From Spirochaetales bacterium (GTDB taxonomy: Bacteria > Spirochaetota > Spirochaetia > ARS1246), in assembly GCA_016930115.1 (NCBI GenBank), contig JAFGHN010000081.1, positions 1 through 13,467 of the forward strand: DNA of 13,467 nucleotides. The letters are read 5' to 3'. Below are positions 6,433-13,236 of the stretch, piece by piece. Positions within the stretch are counted from its first letter, which is position 1. The number at the start of each line of letters is the position of its first letter. A model generated the notes under the pieces. That model ran no database searches and had not been told where the DNA came from. It saw only the letters and a list, made by a program, of their open reading frames with translations. Both the position numbers and the translations under genes were made by a program.

Positions 6433-8193
6433 ATGAAAACCAGATGGACCAAAGATGTGACACCTGAACAGGTATGGCCGGAATATCCCCGGCCGCAGTT
6501 TGAACGTGAAAGCTGGCTCAACCTTAACGGTCTTTGGGAATATGCGGTGGTGAAAAGGAGCCAGCGGCAGCCCCACACGTACCAGGGCGAGATACTGGTG
6601 CCATTCTGTGTCGAGTCGTCACTTTCCGGTGTGAAGGGTAAGGTGGAGCCAAACGACCGGATCTGGTATAAGCGGCTTTTTGATGTTCCCGAAGACTGGA
6701 AGGCGAAGCGGATCATTCTGCATTTTGAGGCTGTCGATTACGCGGCATCGGTTTGGGTGAACCGCGGCTTTGTTGGTTCGCACAAAGGTGCGTATGACCG
6801 CTTTTCTTTCGACATTACCGACTATCTCGACGCAAACCTGCCACAGGAAGTGGTAGTGTGTGTCGATGACCCATCGAGCTTTGGACCGCAACCCCGCGGT
6901 AAGCAGCAGGTCGTGCAGGAGAGGATATGGTATACGCCTGTCAGCGGCATCTGGCAGACGGTTTGGCTCGAAGCCGTATCGGCACAGGCTTATCTGAAGG
7001 AGGTGAAAATTACTCCTGATATCGATACGAAGACGGTATCGATAGTACCGATACTCAACGAACCTTTGAAACCTGAGTACATGGTGAAAATGACCGTTTC
7101 GTTTGGAGGCCGGGAAGTTGCCGCCGTTGAAGTCCTGGCCGACCGAGAGGCTGTTTTTGAAATTAGTGACCCACGGCTCTGGTCGCCTGATCATCCGTAT
7201 TTGTATGACCTCGACTTACTGCTCGTTAACAAAGAGAACGACGTAATCGATGCGGTGAAAAGCTACTTCGGCATGCGGAAAATCAGCCTGGGAGACCTGG
7301 GCGGCAATAAGCGCCTGTTTCTGAATAATGGACCGCTTTTTCACTACGGCACCCTGGATCAGGGTTGGTGGCCGGATGGGCTGCATACTCCGCCGTCAGA
7401 TGAAGCGATGAAATACGATATAGAAATGACGAAGGAGATGGGTTTCAACATGATCAGGAAGCACATCAAAGTCGAGCCGGACAGGTGGTACCATCATTGC
7501 GATACTTTGGGAGTTATGGTTTGGCAGGACATGCCTTCCGGGATGGTGGTGATACCGGAAGAAGGACAGGAGCGACCGGCTCATATTCAGCACGTCGCAA
7601 AGACAGATGACGATCTTTATGTGCGCTCGGAGGACGCCGCGCAATTTGAATGGGAACTCCGCCGTATGATCGATATCCACTACAATTGCCCGGCGATCGT
7701 CGTCTGGGTCCCGTTCAACGAAGGTTGGGGCCAGTATGCAACATGCCGGATTGCAGAGGTGGTGAAACGGCTGGACCCGTCGCGTCTGGTGAATGCCGTA
7801 AGCGGTTGGGCGCTGCGGCCGTGCGGCGATATCTACGACATTCACTCCTATGATCGCGAAGTCGCTGTTCCGCCGGTATCCGGGCACATGGCATCTGTGT
7901 TAGGTGAGTACGGCGGGATCGGTTATCCGGTGAAAGGCCACCTATGGAACCCGGAGGCGAAGAACTGGGGATATCAGACATACCGGTCGCAGGAGGAGTT
8001 CATCGAAAACTACCGCTATAAGTTCGACCAGATCGTACAGATGAAAACGACGCGAGGCCTCTCCGCGGCAGTTTATACGCAGACCACCGATATCGAAAGC
8101 GAAGTGAACGGACTGATGACCTATGACAGGGACGTGATCAAAATTCCGCAGGATCGATTAAAGAAACTGCATTCGCGGCTATTTGGAGCATAG
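6433..8193 (+). CDS. Glycoside hydrolase family 2 protein
   Basis: A 586-residue retaining glycosidase with the GH2 layout: an N-terminal jelly-roll sugar-binding domain (about 14-182, with VPFCVESSLSGV at 56-67), an immunoglobulin-like sandwich (about 185-283) and a TIM barrel from about 290. The acid/base is E430 in VPFNEGWGQY and the nucleophile is probably E492 in LGEYGG. TTDIESEVNGLMTYDR (551-566) closes the barrel, as is common in this branch. There is no signal peptide, so it should act in the cytoplasm on sugars already imported. It is much shorter than LacZ. Beta-galactosidase activity would fit the nearby galactokinase, but beta-glucuronidase, beta-mannosidase or arabinosidase activity cannot be excluded. 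Ribosome site GGTGGAG supports the start. Confidence 0.92.
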   Translation: MKTRWTKDVTPEQVWPEYPRPQFERESWLNLNGLWEYAVVKRSQRQPHTYQGEILVPFCVESSLSGVKGKVEPNDRIWYKRLFDVPEDWKAKRIILHFEAVDYAASVWVNRGFVGSHKGAYDRFSFDITDYLDANLPQEVVVCVDDPSSFGPQPRGKQQVVQERIWYTPVSGIWQTVWLEAVSAQAYLKEVKITPDIDTKTVSIVPILNEPLKPEYMVKMTVSFGGREVAAVEVLADREAVFEISDPRLWSPDHPYLYDLDLLLVNKENDVIDAVKSYFGMRKISLGDLGGNKRLFLNNGPLFHYGTLDQGWWPDGLHTPPSDEAMKYDIEMTKEMGFNMIRKHIKVEPDRWYHHCDTLGVMVWQDMPSGMVVIPEEGQERPAHIQHVAKTDDDLYVRSEDAAQFEWELRRMIDIHYNCPAIVVWVPFNEGWGQYATCRIAEVVKRLDPSRLVNAVSGWALRPCGDIYDIHSYDREVAVPPVSGHMASVLGEYGGIGYPVKGHLWNPEAKNWGYQTYRSQEEFIENYRYKFDQIVQMKTTRGLSAAVYTQTTDIESEVNGLMTYDRDVIKIPQDRLKKLHSRLFGA

Positions 8194-8218
8194 TCAAACC
8201 AACGGAAATGGCACCCGC

Positions 8219-8255
8219 GTTTGTCGTTGACAAACACCTCCCTGCAGGGGACAAT
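8219..8255 (+). promoter_or_regulatory. Twin palindromes overlapping a promoter of the ktr operon
   Basis: GTTTGTC-GTT-GACAAAC (8219-8235) is a perfect inverted repeat, and CCCTGCAGGG (8240-8249) is a second one five bases later. The first contains a consensus -35 TTGACA (8227-8232). GACAAT (8250-8255) is 17 bases downstream as a -10 with four of six matches. Transcription would begin only one or two bases before the ATG at 8264, suggesting a nearly leaderless message. Neither palindrome is followed by a U-run, so they look like operators, not terminators. Confidence 0.45.
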
Positions 8256-8263
8256 CAGGCACG

Positions 8264-8587
8264 ATGAGTCTTATACGAATATTGTTCCTGGTCGCGGCGG
8301 GAGTCGCCGTGTACTGGTTGATAAAAAAACGCGGCGTTCAGAAAGAAAAAATACCGGATAATCTCGAGTGGCAAAGAGTTTTCAGAAGCGAATTGTCTGA
8401 ATTGAGGAACTCGGTCCCGGCCGGCTACTACGTCAATCTCCTTGCCCTCTCCCGGTCACGAATCAGCAAGGAAGAATGCGTTGCCAGGCTCGATGAGCTT
8501 GTTATAAAGATGAAGGAAGAAGCAATAGATACCCAGCCGGTTGAAACGCTGATTCTCAAGCTTGAACAGGATTTTGAAGTCCATTAG
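8264..8587 (+). CDS. Small single-span membrane protein of the ktr operon, function unknown
   Basis: I do not recognise this 107-residue protein. Residues 4-20 form one hydrophobic membrane segment followed by KKRGVQKEK. By the positive-inside rule the rest lies in the cytoplasm. The soluble part is charged and looks mainly helical (about 34-47, 55-66, 68-88 and 92-103), with no cysteine pair or catalytic motif that stands out. Its TAG stop shares a base with the GTG proposed to start ktrB, so the two are likely translated together. That coupling suggests a role with the K+ transporter: assembly, gating or tethering. This is inference from position. The ribosome site is weak (CAGG four bases before the ATG). 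Confidence 0.75.
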   Translation: MSLIRILFLVAAGVAVYWLIKKRGVQKEKIPDNLEWQRVFRSELSELRNSVPAGYYVNLLALSRSRISKEECVARLDELVIKMKEEAIDTQPVETLILKLEQDFEVH

Positions 8588-9927
8588 TGCCGCGATGGGC
8601 CGGAATGAAACATAGTGTTTCCGCCGACAGGCTCCTTCTTTTCTCCTATTTCATAGTGATCATTATCGTCGGTACAATACTGCTTTCATTACCGGCGGCA
8701 TGGAACGGAGCCGGGCGTTTGCCTTTTATCGATGCTTTTTTTACCGCAACCTCTGCGGTTTGTGTTACCGGTCTTATCACCGTTGATACGGCGATGTATT
8801 CGTCCTTTGGCAAAGGTGTCATTTTGTTTCTCATTCAAACCGGCGGTTTGGGGATCATCAGCTTCACCACACTGTACCTGGCCGTTCCGCGGAAGCGAAT
8901 CTCCTTTAGAAGCATCGGTTTTGTGAAGGGATATTACCTCGATACCGTTGAGCACAAGGCCGAGCACATCATACGCAATATCGTTCTGACTACCATTGCC
9001 CTGGAGCTCATCGGTTCCTGTATCATTTTCGTGGGCTTGAGAAAACAGGGTGATTTTTCCTATCCAAACGCACTTTTCCACTCAGTCAGCGCTTTCTGCA
9101 ACGCCGGGTTCTCGCTTTTTTCTGATGGCCTTGAGGGTTTCACCGCCAACCGTTGGGTTTCCGGCGGTATCATGACGCTTATCGTCCTGGGCGGACTTGG
9201 TTTTGTGGTTCTTCAGGATCTTGTGTTAAGACTTACGGGTAAGAGGACAAGGCTTCATACTCATACGAAAATAGTGCTTACCGCATCGTGTATTCTTATC
9301 GTCGGCGGAGCTTTCGGCTACTTTGTCTTCGAACGAAACGGGACCCTTGAAGGGTACAGCGGTGGTACGCAGATCATGGCCGCCTTTTTTCAGTCGATTA
9401 CCACGCGTACCGCGGGATTCAATACGATTTCTCAGACGGACATGTCGCTTTCGTCAAAAATCCTTACGTTGCCGCTCATGTTCACCGGCGGTGCCTCGGG
9501 CTCAATAGCCGGAGGTGTGAAAGTTACCACGATGTTTCTTGTGATTCTCAGCGTGTTTTCGAGCGGAGAAGAAAACGCCGAGGTACGGTTCGGGAAACGG
9601 AAGATCAGCCGGAACGACTTGAGCAACGCAAGCATGTTCGTGATCAAGGCGATGCTTCTTCTTTTCACGAGTATCTTCGCGCTCAGTATGGTGGAAGCGG
9701 GCCGCGGCGACGGGTTTTTGCCGATCGTGTTTGAGAGTTTTTCGGCCTTTGGAACCGTGGGGCTCTCTCTCGGATTGACCCCGGAATTGACAGCGGCGGG
9801 TAAGTTCATAATAATGCTCACCATGTTCGCCGGGAGAGTGGGGCTTGTCTCACTCGCCATGAATCAACCGAGAAAGGCCATCGAGCGTCAGATCCAATAT
9901 CCGGAGGGAGAGGTGCTGATCGGGTAG
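8587..9927 (+). CDS. ktrB: Potassium uptake channel subunit, TrkH/KtrB family
   Basis: This is the membrane subunit of a Ktr/Trk K+ uptake system. At 446 residues it matches KtrB, not the longer TrkH. It has four membrane-pore-membrane repeats, each with a filter glycine: G62 (TSAVCVTGL), G174 (SAFCNAGFS), G277 (TTRTAGFNT) and G392 (SAFGTVGLS). The flexible gate loop GGASGSIAGGVKVTT (301-315) is present. KtrB proteins usually couple K+ uptake to Na+ and are controlled by the RCK ring encoded next. The start is unsure. GTG 8587 overlaps the previous stop, while ATG 8605 would drop six residues. Neither has a clear ribosome site, so coupled translation is likely. Confidence 0.95.
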   Translation: MPRWAGMKHSVSADRLLLFSYFIVIIIVGTILLSLPAAWNGAGRLPFIDAFFTATSAVCVTGLITVDTAMYSSFGKGVILFLIQTGGLGIISFTTLYLAVPRKRISFRSIGFVKGYYLDTVEHKAEHIIRNIVLTTIALELIGSCIIFVGLRKQGDFSYPNALFHSVSAFCNAGFSLFSDGLEGFTANRWVSGGIMTLIVLGGLGFVVLQDLVLRLTGKRTRLHTHTKIVLTASCILIVGGAFGYFVFERNGTLEGYSGGTQIMAAFFQSITTRTAGFNTISQTDMSLSSKILTLPLMFTGGASGSIAGGVKVTTMFLVILSVFSSGEENAEVRFGKRKISRNDLSNASMFVIKAMLLLFTSIFALSMVEAGRGDGFLPIVFESFSAFGTVGLSLGLTPELTAAGKFIIMLTMFAGRVGLVSLAMNQPRKAIERQIQYPEGEVLIG

Positions 9928-9941
9928 CACCGAATGCTGTT

Positions 9942-10655
9942 ATGATGCAGTTTGCCATTATCGGTATAGGTTCCTTTGGGCAGCGGATGGTCGAGGAACT
10001 GGCGCAACTCGAGTGCGAAATCCTCATCGTCGACAAGGACCGGGAGGTCATAGAGGCGCTCAAAGACAAGGTAGCCAGGGCCTATATTGCCGACGCAATT
10101 AGTGAGGAGATTATCAGAAAGCTCATCCCCTCGAATATCGACGCCGCGATAATCGATCTGGGCGGCAGGACCGAGGTTTCGATTCTGGTTACGAACTATC
10201 TGAAAAAGATGGGAGTGCACACCATCATAGCGAAGGCAGAGACCGATGAGCACGGCGAAATTCTCGAAATAGTCGGCGCGACCCACGTAGTTTTCCCGAA
10301 CCGCGAGGCGGCGAAACGGATAACGCCGATGCTTGGTTCTTCACTCATCTTCAATTACATGCCCATCAGCGCCGGTTTGGTCATGGCCGAGGTGAAGGTC
10401 CCTGCAAAGTTATGCGGCATGACGCTCATAGAGGCGCACCTGCGACGTACCCATGGCTTGAACGTTGTAGCGATACGAAAGGACGCCGACGGTGAATACG
10501 AGTTCTTCTCTCCCGAATACCGGCTCGAGCCGAACGACGTCCTTCTCGTCGTAGGGGCAGAGGACAACATCTACAATTTTTCCGGTCAGCGCGCGGTGCA
10601 GCGCGGTTCGAGTCTGGTCAAGATATTTAAGAATCTGCTCGGCAGAGGGCGCTGA
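9942..10655 (+). CDS. ktrA: Potassium uptake regulatory subunit, TrkA/KtrA family (RCK)
   Basis: This is the cytoplasmic gating subunit of the K+ uptake system. It has 237 residues with one RCK unit, as in KtrA. Full TrkA has two. The RCK_N Rossmann domain covers about 1-135, with the nucleotide loop GIGSFG (8-13) and the acidic end of strand two at D31, which would suit NAD(H) or adenine-nucleotide binding. The RCK_C domain covers about 143-212 and could hold a second ligand such as cyclic di-AMP, as in other KtrA proteins (family knowledge). A basic tail follows (SSLVKIFKNLLGRGR), somewhat longer than usual. It starts 14 bases after ktrB with two successive ATG codons (9942, 9945) and no good ribosome site. 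Confidence 0.94.
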   Translation: MMQFAIIGIGSFGQRMVEELAQLECEILIVDKDREVIEALKDKVARAYIADAISEEIIRKLIPSNIDAAIIDLGGRTEVSILVTNYLKKMGVHTIIAKAETDEHGEILEIVGATHVVFPNREAAKRITPMLGSSLIFNYMPISAGLVMAEVKVPAKLCGMTLIEAHLRRTHGLNVVAIRKDADGEYEFFSPEYRLEPNDVLLVVGAEDNIYNFSGQRAVQRGSSLVKIFKNLLGRGR

Positions 10656-10671
10656 CTGATCCGGTATTCCG

Positions 10672-10700
10672 TTGCCGCTTCCCGCAGATTTGGATATACT
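10672..10700 (+). promoter_or_regulatory. Candidate promoter of cysK
   Basis: TTGCCG (10672-10677) and TATACT (10695-10700) are 17 bases apart. The start of transcription would be near 10707, giving a leader of about 43 bases with an AGGAGG ribosome site. I saw no terminator between ktrA and this point, so some read-through from the ktr operon is possible. Confidence 0.5.
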
Positions 10701-10749
10701 AAATCTTACTATTCCGATTGGGTATGTACGCTATAATCAGGAGGATTCC

Positions 10750-11664
10750 ATGAAGATAGCCGGAAACATAACAGAACTTGTCGGTAAGACGCCGCTGGTT
10801 GATATCTCCGATCTTGCGGATAGGAAAGCGAGACTCCTGGGCAAGCTTGAGTCTTTCAATCCATGTTCGAGCGTGAAGGACAGGGTCGCGCTTGCGATGA
10901 TTCAAAAAGCCGAGAAAGACGGACTTATCGATGCTGAAACGGTGATTATCGAACCCACCAGCGGCAACACCGGAATCGGGCTGGCCTTTATTTGCGCCCA
11001 GCGCGGATACAGGTTAATGCTCACGATGCCCGAAAGCATGTCGGTGGAGCGGCGGAAACTCCTCACGCGGATGGGAGCCGAAATCATTCTCACTCCCGCC
11101 GATCAGGGTATAAAGGGCGCGCTGTCAAAGGCGGAACAGCTGTTGTCAACGTACAAACCCTCCTATATGCCACAACAGTTTCAAAACTCTGCCAATCCCC
11201 AGATCCACTACAGCACAACAGGACCTGAAATATGGGACGATACCGGTGGGATCGTCGACGTCTTTGTCGCGGCCGTTGGCACCGGCGGGACAGTGAGCGG
11301 TGTCGGAAAGTTCTTGAAAGAGAAGAATGCCAAAATAAGAGTGATCGCCGTTGAGCCGAAAGGTTCGCCGGTAATTTCGGGAGGCAAGGCCGGGTCGCAC
11401 AAAATTCAGGGCATCGGCGCCGGATTCATACCGGCGAATCTCGATACTTCAATTCTTGATGACGTCATTCAAATTGAAAACGAGGAAGCCTTTGAGATGT
11501 CGAAGCGTCTCGCGAGAGAGGAAGGCATCCTTGCGGGTATATCCGCCGGAGCGAATGTCGCGGCGGCCGTCAAGGTCGCCACGGATCCGTTGATGGCGGG
11601 GAAAACAATCGTTACCGTTATCTGCGATACCGGAGAGCGTTATCTCTCCGTGTGGGAAGATTGA
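10750..11664 (+). CDS. cysK: Cysteine synthase (O-acetylserine sulfhydrylase)
   Basis: This PLP enzyme makes cysteine from O-acetylserine and sulfide. It has 304 residues, typical for CysK. The PLP lysine is K43 in NPCSSVKDR. The substrate loop is TSGNTG (70-75), the phosphate-binding loop GTGGT (177-181), the GIGAGFIP stretch is at 221-228, and S265 in GISAGAN should meet the PLP ring nitrogen. A perfect AGGAGG six bases before ATG 10750 fixes the start. The frame is open back to 10672, but that part lies in the promoter and leader. It is followed after 78 bases by metY, so both sulfide-consuming sulfhydrylases are probably one transcript. A cystathionine beta-synthase role is less likely, since there is no extra regulatory domain. 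Confidence 0.95.
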   Translation: MKIAGNITELVGKTPLVDISDLADRKARLLGKLESFNPCSSVKDRVALAMIQKAEKDGLIDAETVIIEPTSGNTGIGLAFICAQRGYRLMLTMPESMSVERRKLLTRMGAEIILTPADQGIKGALSKAEQLLSTYKPSYMPQQFQNSANPQIHYSTTGPEIWDDTGGIVDVFVAAVGTGGTVSGVGKFLKEKNAKIRVIAVEPKGSPVISGGKAGSHKIQGIGAGFIPANLDTSILDDVIQIENEEAFEMSKRLAREEGILAGISAGANVAAAVKVATDPLMAGKTIVTVICDTGERYLSVWED

Positions 11665-11674
11665 TCGGGGAGCC

Positions 11675-11723
11675 GGCCGCCGGCTGCCTGAGGCGTTTGC
11701 CGGCGGCCCGCGAATTACCGCGG
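11675..11723 (+). other. GC-rich stem-loops between cysK and metY
   Basis: GGCCGCCGGC (11675-11684) pairs perfectly with GCCGGCGGCC (11699-11708) across a 14-base loop. CCGCG (11708-11712) and CGCGG (11719-11723) form a small second stem. The first arm also belongs to a local palindrome AGCCGGC-C-GCCGGCT (11671-11685), so an alternative fold exists. There is no U-run. It may set the stability or relative amount of the two messages. It does not resemble a SAM riboswitch. Confidence 0.5.
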
Positions 11724-11742
11724 CGAAAAATGGAGGTATCAG

Positions 11743-13038
11743 ATGGCGTATAAATTCGAAACGGCGGCACTGCACGCGGGTCAGATTCCGGACCCGGCCA
11801 CCGGTTCCCGGGCGGTGCCTATCTACCGGACCACCGCCTATCAATTCGAACACACCGAGCATGCCGCGGATCTTTTCGCACTGAAAACTCCCGGCAACAT
11901 CTACACCAGGATCATGAACCCGACACAGGATGTGCTTGAGAAGAGAGTGGCCGAGCTCGAAGGCGGCGCCGCGGCGATCGCGCTTGCATCAGGTACTTCG
12001 GCGGTTTTCTACTCGATAGCGAATGTGGCGGGCGTCGGGGACGAAGTTGTCGCGGCCAAAAGCCTGTACGGCGGTACTTACACGATGTTCGACAACATCC
12101 TGCCGCAATTCGGCATTAAGGTAAGAATGGTCGACGCCCTTGATCCAAACGCCTACAAGGCCGCGATCAACGAGAAGACCAAAGCCGTCTATATCGAGGC
12201 GATAGGGAATCCCGGCCTGGATGTCCCCGAAATTGAAGCAATTGCCCGGTTGGCCCATGAATCGGGAGTGCCGCTCATCGTCGATTCCACCTTTGCCACA
12301 CCGTATCTGCTCCGGCCGATAGAATACGGCGCGGACGTGGTCATTCACTCGCTCACCAAGTGGATGGGAGGGCACGGTACCGGGATCGGCGGGATTGTGG
12401 TGGACGCAGGTAAGTTCGATTGGAACAGCCCGCGGTTCCCGCAGTACTCAAAGCCCGACGAAAGTTACCACGGCATCGTATGGGCCACCGGCCTGGGCGA
12501 CCTCAACCCGGTTGCCTATATCGTGCGGATGCGGCTGGTCCTGCTCCGCAATCTCGGCGCCTGCATCTCCCCTGATAACGCGTGGTTGTTCCTGCAGGGC
12601 ATCGAAACTCTGTCATTGCGGATGGAACGGCACAGCCAAAACGCGGCCCGGGTGGCCGAATATTTGAAAGCCCATGAAAAGGTCGAATGGGTGCGGTTTC
12701 CGGGGCTGGACGGCAACTCCCCTGCGGCAAACGCCTCGGCCGCAAACGCAAAGAAGTACCTGAAGAACGGTTTCGGCGGTATGGTGGTCTTCGGTATCAA
12801 GGGCGGCAGGGAAGCCGGGGCGAAGTTCATCGATTCACTGAAACTCTTCTCCCATGTCGCCAATGTGGGCGACGCCAAGAGCCTTGCGATACATCCATCG
12901 AGTACCACCCACTCGCAGCTCTCCGACGAACAGCAGCGTGACGCCGGCATACCGCCGGGGTTGGTACGTCTTTCAATCGGGATTGAACATATCGATGATA
13001 TCCTGGCGGATCTGGAGCAGGCGCTGGCAAGGGCGTAG
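11743..13038 (+). CDS. metY: O-acetylhomoserine sulfhydrylase (aminocarboxypropyltransferase)
   Basis: This Cys/Met-metabolism PLP enzyme makes homocysteine from O-acetylhomoserine and sulfide, the direct route towards methionine. It has 431 residues, as usual for MetY and longer than MetB or MetC. The PLP lysine is K206 in HSLTKWMGGHG. Other family marks are YTRIMNPT (54-61), the PLP-stacking Y109 in SLYGGT, D181 in VDSTFATP, the long insert with SYHGIVWATG (241-250), IHPSSTTHSQLS (383-394) and substrate-carboxylate R409 in GLVRLSIGIEHIDD. MetY usually has HPAS where this has HPSS, a mild change. GGAGG seven bases before the ATG supports the start. With cysK upstream it forms a sulfide-fixing pair. 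A terminator after it was not found. Confidence 0.95.
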   Translation: MAYKFETAALHAGQIPDPATGSRAVPIYRTTAYQFEHTEHAADLFALKTPGNIYTRIMNPTQDVLEKRVAELEGGAAAIALASGTSAVFYSIANVAGVGDEVVAAKSLYGGTYTMFDNILPQFGIKVRMVDALDPNAYKAAINEKTKAVYIEAIGNPGLDVPEIEAIARLAHESGVPLIVDSTFATPYLLRPIEYGADVVIHSLTKWMGGHGTGIGGIVVDAGKFDWNSPRFPQYSKPDESYHGIVWATGLGDLNPVAYIVRMRLVLLRNLGACISPDNAWLFLQGIETLSLRMERHSQNAARVAEYLKAHEKVEWVRFPGLDGNSPAANASAANAKKYLKNGFGGMVVFGIKGGREAGAKFIDSLKLFSHVANVGDAKSLAIHPSSTTHSQLSDEQQRDAGIPPGLVRLSIGIEHIDDILADLEQALARA

Positions 13039-13093
13039 CGAACGCCGCCCATACAATCCTGAATGAGCAACTCCTACATGAGGCCCCGGTCAC

Positions 13094-13122
13094 TTGTAAT
13101 CACATCCGGTATCTTCTACAAT
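13094..13122 (+). promoter_or_regulatory. Candidate promoter of the right-end lipoprotein
   Basis: TTGTAA (13094-13099) and TACAAT (13117-13122, five of six consensus bases) are 17 bases apart. Transcription would begin near 13129, giving a leader of about 108 bases before ATG 13237. Confidence 0.5.
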
Positions 13123-13146
13123 TTATTACGACCACCTTGACTATCC

Positions 13147-13193
13147 CTATCGGTACATCATCGCCGTATTCCGCGGGTTGGTGAAGCCGATAG
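13147..13193 (+). other. Stem-loop in the lipoprotein leader
   Basis: CTATCGG (13147-13153) pairs perfectly with CCGATAG (13187-13193). Inside it CATCA (13156-13160) pairs with TGGTG (13179-13183), one wobble. The result is a two-part stem with a small internal loop. It is not followed by a U-run. No known riboswitch class is recognised. Confidence 0.4.
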
Positions 13194-13222
13194 CATTCAT
13201 AGCTCGGATCGATGATTGGAAA

Positions 13223-13236
13223 CAGGAGGTCTCCTG
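13223..13236 (+). promoter_or_regulatory. Ribosome binding site buried in a palindrome
   Basis: CAGGAGGTCTCCTG is a perfect inverted repeat (CAGGAG-GT-CTCCTG) that ends right at ATG 13237 and contains the GGAGG ribosome site. In RNA it could fold as CAGGA/TCCTG with a four-base loop and partly hide the site. The stem is short, so any effect may be modest. Confidence 0.5.

Noticed and set aside
6157..6716. Two minus-strand open frames across the methyltransferase-hydrolase gap and the start of the hydrolase gene
   Set aside because: They overlap the clearly coding hydrolase and the divergent promoters, with no domain signal or ribosome site.
8219..8235. LexA box or intrinsic terminator
   Set aside because: The TTTG/CAAA halves are seven bases apart, not the five I recall for Leptospira, and no U-run follows the stem.
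10732..10737. Perfect TATAAT directly before cysK
   Set aside because: It has no -35 at a proper distance, and a start from it would remove most of the ribosome site. It is probably chance in an AT-rich leader.
10672..10749. 26-residue N-terminal extension of CysK
   Set aside because: It spans the promoter boxes. AGGAGG and the family's usual N-terminus (ITELVGKTPLV) place the start at 10750.
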